From NCBI RefSeq assembly GCF_048128805.1, contig NC_135998.1:22342063-22406062 (forward strand): 64,000 bases of DNA. Direction: 5' to 3'. A model generated the notes under the pieces. That model saw only the letters and a list, made by a program, of their open reading frames with translations. It did not search any database and was not told the origin of the DNA. The translations under genes were made by a program, and so were the position numbers. Below are positions 34,668 through 46,458 of this stretch, in pieces; the first letter of the stretch is position 1; every line of letters begins with the position of its first letter. Source of the DNA: Centroberyx gerrardi (lineage: Eukaryota > Chordata > Actinopteri > Beryciformes > Berycidae).

Positions 34668-34679
34668 CTCTGTGTAGCT

Positions 34680-35022
34680 GCAGTCTTCTAATGCCATCTT
34701 CCCTTTCCTGTCCTCATAGTTTGTAAAGTGTTAACTGTTTAATTTCACAATAATGTGGATGAAATTATATGCATATTACATATACACAAACATGCACACA
34801 CATTCATTTTCTCAAGAGTCTATCACATCTCCCGAGGGTAAATTTCACGCCCATGCCGCTGCGCCACTACTCACTGTCACACGCTCATGAATATCATCCT
34901 TCTCTCTCTCTTTGTCACGCTTTGCCTCTCTCTCATATTACTCTTTGCTGATATAGTATACATAGGCATTTGAAATACAAACTTTAGTTCTGTCACACCA
35001 GTTCTTTGCTGACATACAGTAG

Positions 35023-35069
<47 letters not shown>

Positions 35070-37790
35070 TGCAAACACACTCACTCCAGGAGATCTGAGG
35101 AATTGGAAGTACTGCGCATAGGACCAAGAATGGTATGCTGTTGTTTATTATAGATGAACACACTCACACACACACAAACATACACGTGTTCACATTCTCT
35201 AGTGAGGAGTATCAAGCGCAAAACAGAGCAAATATTTGATCTTGTGTGTGAGCCATAGTTTTTCATCATGTAGAAAATATGAGGATTTCATGCTATCCCC
35301 AATCATGTGAAGGAAGGACCCTCATATGCATAAGGTGCTTTCGATGTTTATGCTTTGGAACGTAAACAGATGAGAAAGTCAACAGGCCAGGCTTAGGTAG
35401 AGGAAGGAGTTAAAAGGCTCACCTTTCATCTCTAGTTAAATGAAGCCTTTTGATGGATGTTTTCTGTGAAACGAGTCTCAGTGATGCCTTAGTGAGTGCC
35501 CTTCATAAGGCAGAGCCCTGGCTCTACACAGGCCTGCTGTTCTAGTGGGAGGCAAACACGGGGAATTCTCAAAAGTCCATCTGTCTCTTTCTGACCTGTT
35601 TGGATTTCTGCAGGAAGTTCAGCAAGCGAATATAGGTGTGACTGTACTATGATATTAATGAGTTTTGTAGAAAGGCCCCATTCAAAATAGGCCCTGAAAA
35701 GAGAGAAAAAAACAGGGTCCCACTGGGAATTCAGTTGGGCTTGCATCCTGCCCTGCCTCAGAGAGAAGGAATGAAATCAAATTTTATAAATTGCACACTT
35801 ATCTTCTATTTCAGTTTCTGGAACTAGAAACACTGGAACAGGACAAAGGTCCTGGTGCCAGTTTTTTATGGTTGAAATAACATTTTCTCCCATAACCGGA
35901 AACAAAAACCATGAATATAAAGAAAAGCACAGATGCACTCAGAACAGTAGGAATAGGAAATAGACACTAGACGAAGTGCCCAGAGGCATTTTTACAGACT
36001 CCAGCTTTAGACAAGCCTGTCATTAAGGTTTGGTTTACTGGGACAAGTGTGGTGGTTTAAGCCGGGAGGCTTCATATGTCTCTGAGACAAGGCAGCATAG
36101 GACTGAATCCATGTTGGGAAATGACAGTGGCCTCCGCCTGGTTGCTGGCACCAAAAATACACAGCTGGGGATAGCTAAGCATTGGGTTTGGGAACGTATA
36201 TATAAACTTAATTATTGTATATGCTCAAAGAAAAATATAGTAGGCTGTAGCTAAGCTACTAATTTTCTCTCTGTCTCTTGACTATTAGACTTTCAGTAAC
36301 AAGCCCTTTCCATGTACAAGGGGATTATGGGATTGTATTTGTTTTGTCGGTTCTTGTTGTGGAAATATTACCCAGACTTTTTTCTCCATGGTCCATCTCC
36401 TTTTAAGGACACATGCATCATGTTGAATAGAATAATGTTTTGCAGTACTGTAGCCACTGTATAATATTAAAATGTTTATATTGTATTCCATGTTGCACAA
36501 ATCCAGAGTTTTGCCTAATATCAAACCTGTGACCCTAACCCCCACATAACCTCCACTATTACTGTGAATGAGCTGTTACCCCTCAAGTCCTACAACATGC
36601 ATTGCCCACATACAACCACCAGAGGTAGCATTGTTCCTCTACTGACCTGTCACTCATGCGTTACATGAACATGTGCCTTCTGATCTGTAACAAGTGTTTT
36701 TGAATGTCAAAGGAATGTGCTACCTTGCAAAATTCATTCCATGGCAGTCCCTACATCAATATTTTCCTTGTACCTATTCTCAGTGTTGTAATTTAAGTGA
36801 AACATGCATCCATGTGGAAGATTCTGTGGTTGTATTTTTGGTTTTGTAGAGAGAGGTGTCCAAGGTGGGTTTCTGGGTTTGGGAACTCCGGTGGTGAGGT
36901 TGTTGGTTTGTTGGTCAAGAAGAGACAGATCATCTTAGCCCTCCTTGGCTCCACTTCCTCGTCTTCCCAAGGGTTTGTGGGTATTGGTGTGGGCAGCCAG
37001 CGGCCTCAGTCACCGAACTCTCTCAGAGCCTTCATTTACCTGTGTCCAGGAAAAAACGGAGGAAAGAGAAGGAAACAGAGAAAGGGTATGTGTTATGCTA
37101 AAGGAGAGAGAGAAAAGAGAGGAGTGGAATGGAAGTTGGTATGAATAGAATGTAATCGAGAGAGGGTAAAAGAGGGAGAAGTATGAGAAGAAAGACAAGA
37201 CATTCATTAGAGAGGAAAGGAAGTGAGTGAGATATTACAAAGACAAAAAAAAAATGATGGTAAGAGACAGCTATACAAGACCGTCATATAGGAGAGACAA
37301 AGAGCACAAGTGAGGCAGCACTGTGCCCTTCTTCCCCTCCTCTACACCTTGGAGCAACTTACCATGAATTCAGCTTTTGTGATGTAACAGGGTATTGACC
37401 CTTGGAGGGGCCCCAGACCAAAAGAGGGTGTTTACTCGAACACGCAAGGAGCTCCAAGCGTTTCACAGCCTCCTGTGCTATGAGAGGGCCGGCGTTCGTT
37501 GACTGCCACTGGAAATGGCACTGGAATGACTTGTCTCTCCTTGCTTTCCCTTCCTCCCACAGAAATAACAGAGGCACATAGAGACTGTATTCAATACAAA
37601 TGTAGCCAGTAGCCACTACAGCTACAGTCAGTCACATGTGCCAGAGCCACAGATTTACATGGCTCCACATACAGTAGGAGCCAGTCCAACACAAAACAAC
37701 ATATATGCACTGTAGCACGAGACATTTCTGCTGTTCGTGGGAGAGAAACACATGCTCTGTAATTTGCATTGGCACTGCTTTTCTAAAGAC
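34680..37790. other. Gene-poor DNA, no gene recognised
   Basis: Includes a CA microsatellite at 35024-35064 and a purine-rich stretch at 37060-37210. Open frames here carry no recognised domain. Confidence 0.5.
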
Positions 37791-37811
37791 TTTTGCTTTT
37801 GTAGCGTAGAT

Positions 37812-38055
37812 ACAGTATCACCACATGTTGATGCCTTTAAAAAGCAGCTGAAGACTAATTTATTCAAACTGGCCTTTGTCTCGCCTCGTGCTGTCTAGTG
37901 TTTGTATTTTGTGTTATGTTTTATTGTTTTCTTTTTACTGTATTTATGGTCTTATTTTTATTTTTTAACAATTTTACTCTTGTGAAGCATTTTGTGACCT
38001 TGCTCTGCGAAAGGTGCTATACTAAATAAACTTTTACTTACTTTTTACTTACATT
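37812..38055 (+). mobile_element. L2/CR1-like LINE 3' end
   Basis: A short in-frame piece, VDAFKKQLKTNLFKLAF, near 37829-37880, is the typical last residues of L2-like reverse-transcriptase proteins. It is followed by a T-rich 3' UTR and the tail GTGAAGCATTTTGTGACC…AAAGGTGCTATACTAAATAAA, ending in TTTACTTAC units. This is a 5'-truncated copy. Confidence 0.65.
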
Positions 38056-38084
38056 GAGGATCATATTGGAAGCTGATTTCATGC

Positions 38085-38390
38085 GTTGAGGGCCAAAGTA
38101 TTCTAAAGTTTAGACAAGCAGGCCAGTGATCAGAATGTTCAAATCCCCAGACAATCTGGGTTGGGAAAGGGAAAGGGAAAGGGAAGCACTTTCACCTCCC
38201 TCAGTCAATACTATTGATACATATTTGAGCAAGGTACTCAACCCCCCGATGCACCAGTGGAGCTAGTCAGAGGGCAACAGATGAAGATGGTGGATGTGCT
38301 GCAGCAGTTCCCAGGTGTGGACGTGTGTGATTGTATGAATATGAAGCAGGGCGCTGCTGAAAAAGAACACTTGTGGTCAGTTAATTTTCT
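38085..38390 (+). mobile_element. tRNA-type SINE fragment
   Basis: A B-box-like GTTCAAATCCC lies at 38137-38147. Downstream is TTGAGCAAGGTACTCAACCCCC near 38225-38247, a word widespread in fish tRNA-derived SINEs. An AAAGGG triplet run at 38167-38183 interrupts it. The A-box is not clear. Confidence 0.5.
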
Positions 38391-38394
38391 CTGG

Positions 38395-40105
38395 TTTATA
38401 AAATATCTTTGAATTTTAATGTACCTAGTATATTGAAACAGAACAATGTCACTTAAAGGCACAATTCTTCAAAGTAAATCAAGAAAGTCTCATTTAGAAG
38501 GACGCTAAGACTAACCCAGACCATTATTAGGGTGAATGCAGAGGATGTCATAAATCTACTCATGTGTCCTTCACTGGATGAGAAAGTGGAAACAAGCAGA
38601 AAAATATAATGAAGACAATGTGTGGAGAGACGTGGTGGAAATGTACAATAAAAGCAGTTGCAGTTAGTGATGTTATGGAACAAGCTCATTGAGGGTTCTG
38701 TCCAAGAAAGGCAGTTATTCAGGCTGTGATGTAATTATTTCCTAAATTTTTTGATGATGTACTAGTCACCTTCAAGCTCACGTCTTTCTTAATGCTAAGT
38801 TTAAAAAAAAAATGGTCATCTGCAGATTCTAACACTCTTTAGAGTCATAAAACCATTCAACATTGTTTTATGAGAAGGAAATTATGCTGATTTAATTTGC
38901 TGCCTGTGAGCGCAGACAAACAGTCTTTGTCTTGCACATCATTATGCTTTCAGTTGGAACAAAAATTACCTCACACCTGACACTAGTTATTTGTTTATCA
39001 GACGTGGGATGATGAAACATTTGGAATAGGTGCTATTGGAAAGCCAACATAGATGCAATTAAAAGTTTTCGACATCAGCACAATTATTTTAATGAACTAA
39101 ATAATGACATTTTGTCATCCTCCTATCCCATAGCCCTCGGTCCTATACACAGATGTCTTTGTGGGCACATCGTGCTGCGTTTAATGCTCCACACCCAGCA
39201 ATTCTCTCTCAGTTCTCACAGTGAAGTCTCCACATCCTAAAGGTCGGAATCTGCTGTATCATTATCATTTATATGAGCTCACACAGACGGCCCTCTCTGC
39301 ATTCCACTGGCAACATGAAAAGACAGTTCTTCTTTTACAACAAACGTTCAAAAAACAAAGGGGTTTTAGTACAGAGGAGTGGTGCCTCTAAAAAGAGAAA
39401 AAGAAAAACACTGAAAAAATTACAAGTTGCATTCTGTGAAAGAAGTTAGGTTCTGAGGAGCGGTGCAATTGGATATAAAACGATGATGTAAGTAAGCACC
39501 GCTAACTCAATTCAACATTCAGAGTAGGACCTTGGAGAGGGGAGTAGAAAACCACCGCGGGTAAGAGGCAGGCCTCAGATTAGAAACACTGAGAGAAATA
39601 GGGGGTGAGAACAGCAAGGGTGCTTATTTGTCCAGGAGGAAATAAGCATGCAGTCTGATGGAAACATCATATTCCCCTAATCCTGCTGCCGTCCCATGAT
39701 GCTTTAGCAGCAGCATGGAATAGGTCTGTCCTACATAGCTAAATACACTACAGGTATAAACAGGAAGGCCAAGTGTTATCATTACTACTATTTATTTTGG
39801 CTATGGGGAGGAAATGATGATGGTGTGTTGGGTGTAGAAGACTGTTACAGTAATTGCACTAGAAAGAGAGTAGAAGAGATTGCTACGCACTTCAGTCGCT
39901 GTGCCAGTCTAGCCACAGAGGGGCAAAGTAGTAGTTCCTGATCCATATATAACCTGCTCCATAACTTGATTTATCACTCCGATTATTAAATACATTTTAT
40001 TTGACCACTAATCGTTCCTTCTGTTTACCCTTAAAAGTTCAATTGAAAATGAAGAAGCTGAACATCTGTCATTTTTTCACTGATTATCTGTCATTTTTAC
40101 AGTGA
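38395..40105. other. Intergenic DNA, no gene recognised
   Basis: AT-rich sequence without repeats I can name or coding blocks. Confidence 0.5.
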
Positions 40106-40109
40106 TTAT

Positions 40110-40680
40110 GGGCTCTATTTTTGCGAATCACTGGCACACCACGCAAAGCGCAGTCAAAGCCGCACAGCGCAAGCCCACAGGGCGTAGCAACTGATTTTTG
40201 GTAATTCCATGGCCAGAGGCGTGCAATGCACCTGTGCCGCAGTTGGAAACAGGGTTAGATTAGGAGGAATACATTATCAGTAGGTGTGGTGGGCCTGGCT
40301 TCAATCATGATCAATCAGATCACCTCTTGTCCTTTCCTTTAAATGTGGCGTGCTCTGCGCCACAGCGCTCTGACAATTTGGTGATGGAAGAAAACAGTCT
40401 GGAGCGGTTCCGCCGCAAAAGCTTCTCCCAGAGGAAACTGACGTCCTTGTGTGGGAGGTGCAGCATTGCCACGAGCAAATATACAGCACCTTACATAAAC
40501 TGCTGAGGGCAGATGATGTTAAGTTAGTTTGGGAGGAGGGACAGTTTGGCACCCAGTCCCGCACATCTATAGGGGATGCAGCCGCCTCCACAATCCCCAC
40601 TCTGTGCGTCATGGCACCTACTGACAGATCTATGTTGGATGACAATCATTCACACCACAGCCACGTGTATATAGTTAGAA
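40110..40680 (+). mobile_element. Harbinger element remnant with Myb/SANT-like DNA-binding piece
   Basis: The left end, GGGCTCTATTTTTGCG, followed by CGCAAAGCGCAGTCAAAGC, has the wording of fish Harbinger termini. From 40384 a reading frame begins MEENSLERFRRKSFSQ, then after a one-base loss continues in another frame as ETDVLVWEVQHCHEQIYSTL…VKLVWEE. That pattern matches the Myb/SANT-like partner protein of Harbinger elements, with its regularly spaced tryptophans. No right terminus was found, so the copy is truncated. Confidence 0.6.
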
Positions 40681-40699
40681 ATAAAAATATTGTAGCCTA

Positions 40700-42700
40700 T
40701 TTTATTTTTCTGAGACACATTAAAAGCCCATATAGCCTCCAACCGACCAAAGGAAGACAAACAGTCAGTCAGATCACTATGAGTCTCACTGTGTTCTCAG
40801 AGTATTTCAATAACAATTCCAATCATCAACAGAAAGACTTTCAAAGAAAGATTACAGGTATGAATGACTATGTCATTGGTTGATACTAAATTTCAATTTC
40901 TCAGGAAACAAGTTATTTTGTCATCATTACCATGCACTATACTTTAACACAGGTAGTACAGAGAGATGATCAGAAAGACAGACTGCTGGCATGTTTTTAA
41001 AAGTCACTCCACTCCAGAAAGTGAAAGAAACAGTTTCATAGACATAGCAATTATTATGGCTTGCCTAGAGATGGTAAATTTGAGGTCTCCATGGTCTCTC
41101 TGCCTCTACCACCACAAGGCTTCTGTTGGAGTCATGATGGAGAGATGATGGCGTCCAGAATGTCACACCACCAACCAGCCATGTTCCTCATCGCCTGCCA
41201 AGGGCTTCACTGCTGGAGTAAACAACTTCCAATAAGACTCTGCCACCCCAGGAGCCACAGATAACACAGCCGACTTTATTTTGGGTTTACTTTGGATTGC
41301 TTAATAGGAGAAGCTGGCTTCATTTGAACCTCAGATTGCTTTGACAAATCACTGTTGAGTGAGGAAGGTGCAACCCAAAACCTTTGTCTCATGTCATTCC
41401 CCTCTCTCTCCCAATCTTTCCTCTGTACTTTGGACTGCCTAATAAAGGCAAAAATGCCAAAAAATAATCTTAAAAAAAAAAAAGGAGACATCACAGCTTT
41501 CTTTTTCAGTACACAGGAAATTATGTAACAAACCTTTGTGCTTCTTGGAGTGAGTGTATATGTGCTTAGTTTGGATGTTAGAGGAAAAGGGGGGTGGGCA
41601 AGAATGGGTATTTCACCGGGGTTATCAAGTGGGCACCTCAACTGTAAGAAATTCTGATGTACCAGAATGACCTGATGCCACACCCTAAAAAAACACATGG
41701 TGATTTCCAACCATACCACTGATCTCAACAACATGAGGCTAACGGCATAGCCGACCCTTCTGGCTTGAACTGGCCAACAATTCAGTAACATTTTTAAAAT
41801 TGAACATTGCTTATAACGAGCTGGTAGTAATAAAATATGAATATAAAAAAACTCAAGGGAGGAGCCAAGCTAGTTTTAAAAAATGAAAAGCTACAGAATG
41901 GACCAGGAGGAGCTTCGTCCTGGAGCGAAATTTGACAACATGCTTTAGAAAATAGGTGAAAACAGCAACACAGCTGGCTCGCGTGTGTGAATATTGGTTT
42001 ATATCATTATGTCCAAATGAAATCTCCACATAGCACACATTAGTTTCAGGATTGGTTATAAGATCTGATATCGCTTATTGCAGGTTTAAGGAATCTGGTA
42101 CAGTGAACTAGGAACGCTTCATGTGATGGTCTCTCTTCTTGTACAGCATGCCACTGCAGGTGGTGAGCTGGTTGCACTGACTAGATTGATCACACCAGAA
42201 GCCTCAGATGTACGCTCACATTTGATAGGTCTCTGGTGTCTCTGGACATAACACTCTCCTGACTCCACTGTCATTCTCTCGAAGGCTCTTAAGTTTACTC
42301 TGGAGGGGAGCGGCGGTCTGGTCTCCCTGCTGAAGCTGAGGAGTAGCTGCTCCAGCTCCCATTACTCAACTCACACCACCTGTGCAATGAGCATCCAGGA
42401 CAGCAGAAATATACTCAGAGGTAAGGGCATCCTGTGGTGATACTGAAGCGACCTGGTCAGCATCCTCTTCCACTGGCTCATGGTCACTATATGCAGGCGA
42501 GTCTGCAGTCACCACAGCGTGACATTTGGTAGTGTATCTGAATGCATCTTGCACTGTATCACGCCATGAACTTGCTTAAGCAGTCATGCGTAAAACTGTA
42601 AGAAGGCAGTGGTGATGCATGGCTGATGAACAAATGGCTAAATTGGTCACAGAAGAAACTCCTAAGAGCAAGACGTCAATATGATATTGCAGCTAATATG
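40700..42700. other. Intergenic DNA, no gene recognised
   Basis: A 171-codon minus-strand frame at 41276-41791 shows no domain. The part from 42150 to 42600 may be the far end of the gypsy remnant to its right, but I could not align it. Confidence 0.4.
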
Positions 42701-42719
42701 TTTCACTAAGATTGGGCTC

Positions 42720-43720
42720 TGCTGGGGAAGACCGCCGGCCTATCAATCTTCTCACCTGGTGGTATCTGAGAAAGATGCCCCAAGTCCATTAAATGAAGCA
42801 TCAATAGCCAAAATGTAGGGTGTCTTGAAGTCTGGATGAGCCAGTGTGACCCTTGTCAGTTCACGCTTGAATGTCTCAAACATCTCTCTGCATGCCTTGG
42901 TCTAGTCAAAGGGTGAGAGCTTCACATACATGTTTTTCTTTTTAGGCTTTCAGCCCCTCCTACCTCGGTGTTGAGTATTGGGCTCAGCTGTGAGCCTGAA
43001 TAGGCTTAGCTTTGGCAGAGCAGCCGTCTATAAAGTACTGGTCATAGAGAGCCTTTCCCAACAAGGATCTAATCTTTGCATATTATGTTTTCTCATCAGA
43101 TTCTATGAGGTCAGCTTCCTATGATTCCTATGTCCCTCACTTTCACTGGGTTTGTCTGGACAGTTTTCTCACATATGATGTTGCCAAAAAAACATTGACA
43201 GAGGAACATAGTGACCTGGAGTCACTCCTATGTTCTCCTATATTCAGGAACAAAGGAGACATAGGAATTGACACTTTGTTGGTGAGAGCTTCAGTTTGTT
43301 GACAGCGAAACAAGAACACTATCTGTAGTTGATCGAAAGGAAATTGCTCATTGGGTGCAAAAAACATCAAGGCATCCAGATAGCACAAGAGATGCAGAAA
43401 GTTTTCATCTCCAAAGAAAGACATAATCATGTGCTTGAATGTAGTCGGATATAACAGGCCCTGAGGCATGCAGTAGTCATGTAGCAGAAAAAGGAATGTC
43501 CAGTGCAGTGTATTTCCTGTCCTCCAGGTATAGGACAAAAGCAAAAAGAAAAAAAGATGCCAAGTACAGCAAGGGTTTCAGCCTAGTCTGGCAATGGATG
43601 GGAATCTGTCCAGGTGTTGAGCCTACTGAAATTAGTGACAAGACAGAAGTCACCATTTTTCTTCCACAAAACCTTCCATCTTGCGATCTGCCTTGGTATG
43701 TACTGCCATTGGAGGCATTA
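42720..43720 (-). pseudogene. Ty3/gypsy pol remnant (reverse transcriptase and RNase H), minus strand
   Basis: Read right to left. Near 43590-43680 is an early RT block (KKNGDFCL, INFSRLN-like wording). Near 43370-43475 is MPQGLLYPTTFKHMI and then LCYLDALMFF, in the place of the RT active-site motif Y-x-D-D, whose second aspartate is alanine here. Next comes a thumb-like TNPVKVRDI near 43120. At 42780-42930 is CREMFETFKRELTRVTLAHP and then LAIDASFNGLGA, an RNase H start with its aspartate. Frames change at least three times. A degraded retrotransposon copy, separate in orientation from the plus-strand gypsy remnant at 46.5 kb. Confidence 0.75.
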
Positions 43721-43739
43721 CTTTATGTAATGCATACTT

Positions 43740-44480
43740 TGCAACTTATTTGTTGAGTGTGTTGTATAAAGTTTTACATTGTGTTGTCCCTTTGTACTTC
43801 AATGTTTTCGGCATTATTATTTGTAAGTCCTCACTCAGCTGTACTCCTACTGGTTACTGGTTACTGCTAATGCCATTTGAGGTACTTGGAAGACCATTGG
43901 GAGGCTACTATATATAAGGACTTGTTTGCTGTGCAGTTCTGTTTCACTCTCTGACGAACGCTATGATGCAGAGTTTTTAATAGTTCATTTGTACATGCTG
44001 GTAAAATAAAGGCAAATATAAATATCCTTTTGGGTGAATGCCTTGGATCTTTTCTTTGTTGGTAAATATAAGATAGTTAGTTGTACTAATTTCACACATC
44101 TCATGAGTTTCACTGAACCCACCTTGTCAGGCACACCTCCCCATCTCTCAGTGTGAGACAGGAGTGACAGGAATTCAATGTGTTCAGTATTTTCAATGCC
44201 TGATGGTATAGACATTAATTTCCTGTAATTGAATATTCCTTTCAAAAGTCAGAAAAAGTTCCTTTCAACTTTTACCAGTGTCTTGATAGCATTGCTAGCT
44301 AGGCTCATGTCATTGGTGTGGCCTGGCACCAGGGATGGGAACTCGAGTTTGTGACTCACACTTGAGTTGCATACAAATTGACTTGAATAAACACAACACA
44401 GTTATGCCTAAACTACACAGCATGCGTAACATTTGTGTATCCAAACTTGTTGCGACCCAGTTACAGCACAGCATTTTAAG
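43740..44480. other. Intergenic DNA, no gene recognised
   Basis: AT-rich. The words CTCTGACGAACGC near 43951 and AATAAAGG near 44007 could be LTR-like, but I cannot define ends. Confidence 0.35.
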
Positions 44481-44483
44481 ATG

Positions 44484-45240
44484 CTACACCAAATCTCTAA
44501 GCAGAACTATCTCCTCCACAAGGTCTGACTCCAGGTCACTTGAATACTTCTTTTGAGTTTGGCTGCAGTTGTGTGTGATTGTTGTGGGGAAATAACAGAG
44601 AGATTGTTGAGGAAAACAGTTCCTAATGTCATTATATGACATTAGGAACCTGTGATCAATTTCTGTCAATGACCTGTCCATCACAACCATGAACACATCA
44701 CTAGAGAATTTTGTGTAGCCTGACAAGTGACACTTAGATGATGTGGATGTGGATTCATCAGGCTGTTTCTGCTCTGTCTGTGTATCTTCTTTGTAAACAT
44801 GTGATACTGTTGGGGACATGTTTTTCACTTCTGCCTCAAATACATCAAACTGATTGCGCAAGCTTGTTACATAAATAAACAGCATTGCACAGGTCCTGTT
44901 CTAATGGCTGAAGGGCAACGCTTGTCTTGAAATTGCTGGAGAACACAGTTCAACATGTTGCATAGAAAAGCCACTTCATGTTTATCAATTTTTTTTGTAC
45001 TTTGACCTACTGTAGCTTCATCTTGAGTGGTTAAATTCTGGTTAGTGTCATCTGCAATCTTCTTCAGACACTCTTGAATATTGGTATAATTTATGCAAAC
45101 GCCTGGGTAGCTTGTGAGTGTGCAGTCCATCTCATGTCAGAAAGAGTTTTCAAAGTCTCTAGTGTTTGTTTTTGTTTGACTGCAACCCTGCAGCAATCAC
45201 CTGCCATTGTGATGTTGATTTAGAGCAAAAAATAAAAAGG
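44484..45240 (-). pseudogene. hAT-like (DUF4371/ZMYM1-type) transposase remnant
   Basis: On the minus strand the block opens with LSDMRWT (45132-45152), matching the LS(D/E)TRW hallmark of DUF4371/hAT transposases. It continues with an EIADDT-like word, then CLKKIADDTNQN near 45050. Further down are FDVFEAEVKNM and a QTEQ…SKC segment (44660-44850), then a TEIDHRFLMSYNDIRNCFP block near 44620-44670. The order fits the C-terminal half of such proteins, but frames are broken at two places and the dimerisation end is missing. Assignment is moderate. Confidence 0.5.
44619..44649. repeat. Perfect 14-bp hairpin
   Basis: Arms GTTCCTAATGTCAT and ATGACATTAGGAAC flank a three-base loop (TAT). It lies inside the hAT-like remnant. 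Confidence 0.9.
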
Positions 45241-45404
45241 GTTTTAACAAAATTAAAGAATTCCGCTGTGTCTGTGAAAAATTGACACTGTAGACCCCAA
45301 CCAAATTGAGTGTGTGTGTTGCACAAGGAACCCACTTGAAGACCTTTGTAGACGCAGATAGGAGTTTTGCTTATTGAAACAGCTTCTCAGGGCAGAAACT
45401 GTTA

Positions 45405-45510
45405 TGATTGGTTCAATCAGGCGACCAATCAAAACAGAGAGGAGGCCAATTTGAAACGTAAAGCGGAACTGTGACGGGCAGAGCTGGCATTGTCAAAGAC
45501 AGAGGTAAGT
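45405..45510 (+). promoter_or_regulatory. Possible CCAAT-box promoter with first-exon donor
   Basis: Three CCAAT boxes cluster here (ATTGG at 45407, CCAAT at 45425 and 45446). They are followed about 55 bases later by AGAG|GTAAGT, with the donor GT at 45505. This arrangement resembles a TATA-less promoter and short untranslated first exon. It may belong to one of the flanking transposons. No downstream exon was matched. Confidence 0.3.
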
Positions 45511-45814
45511 TAGCTAACGCAAATGTTTTTTATTTGTAGGTAGAAAGAGACAAGTGCTCAGGTGCAACAGTTTGCTGACTATGTAAACAAGTTACCTGTT
45601 AGCTAGTAGTTACTAAAGTTAGCTGGTATGGGCACGGCCATAGAGATCAGTTAGACATAGCCAGCTACTTGGTCACGGCTTGTGTGCTAGCTAACATTAG
45701 CTGGCTACATAGCATAGTTAGTTTTATTTAACTTGTTTTAGGCAGAAATGAACACATTCACCTTGCTTTTAAACCATGTGTAGGCATTGTGCTATCTGCC
45801 CCGAGCACACTAGG

Positions 45815-46440
45815 CTATAAGACTCATGCCTGTTCTGGGAACAGATTTATTTACAGTAGGCTGTAAGACTAATGCTTGTTCTGGGGGCAGATTTATTTAC
45901 AGTAGGTTATAAAACTCATGCCTGCTCTGGGGGCAGATTTATTTACAGGAGGCTATACGACTCATGCTTGTTCAGGGGGCAGATTTATTTACAGGAGGCT
46001 ATAAAACTTATGCTTGTTCTGGGGGCAGATTTATTTACAGTAGGTTATAAAACTCATGCCTGCTCTGGGGGCAGATTTATTTACAGTAGGCTGTAAGACT
46101 GATACTTGTTCTGGGGGTAGATGTACTCATGTCTGTTCTGGGGTAAGATTTGTTTACAGTAGGCTATAAGACTCATGCTTGTTCTGGGGGCAGATTTATT
46201 TACAGTAGGCTATAAGACTCATGCTTGTTCTGGGGGAAGATTTTTTTACAGTAGGTTATAAGACTCATGCCTGTTCTGGGGGCAGATGAGAATTTAACTA
46301 GTTCTGGGGGCAGAGAAGAATCTTTGCTTTTCTATTCAGTCTTTAGCTAGTCTTGTCCTATCTGCCCAGTGCACAGTAGGCTATAAGACTCATGCTTGTT
46401 CTGGGGGCAGATTTATTTACAGTAGGCTATAAGTCTAACT
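45815..46440 (+). repeat. 46-bp minisatellite, about 12 units
   Basis: The unit resembles GACTCATGCTTGTTCTGGGG, then GCAGATTTATTTACAGTAGG and CTATAA. About ten clear units run from 45821 to 46290. Some are shortened (near 46115 and 46285). A non-repeat break follows at 46290-46380, then one more unit at 46386-46435. A flanking word, CTATCTGCCC…GCACA…TAGGCTATAAG, occurs at 45793 and again at 46359, so the array has a higher-order repeat. Because 46 is not a multiple of three, a 74-codon frame across it is a repeat artefact with a 46-residue period. Confidence 0.9.
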
Positions 46441-46458
46441 CGCCATAGGGACATCCCC

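Noticed and set aside
41276..41791. 171-codon minus-strand frame
   Set aside because: No recognisable motif; includes a low-complexity A/T-run translation and no splice signals or family match.
45872..46096. Repetitive 74-codon peptide
   Set aside because: Produced by the 46-bp minisatellite; its 46-residue period is three repeat units, as expected for any frame across it.
45815..46440. CRISPR-like array
   Set aside because: The units are directly adjacent without unique spacers, in vertebrate DNA; it is a minisatellite.
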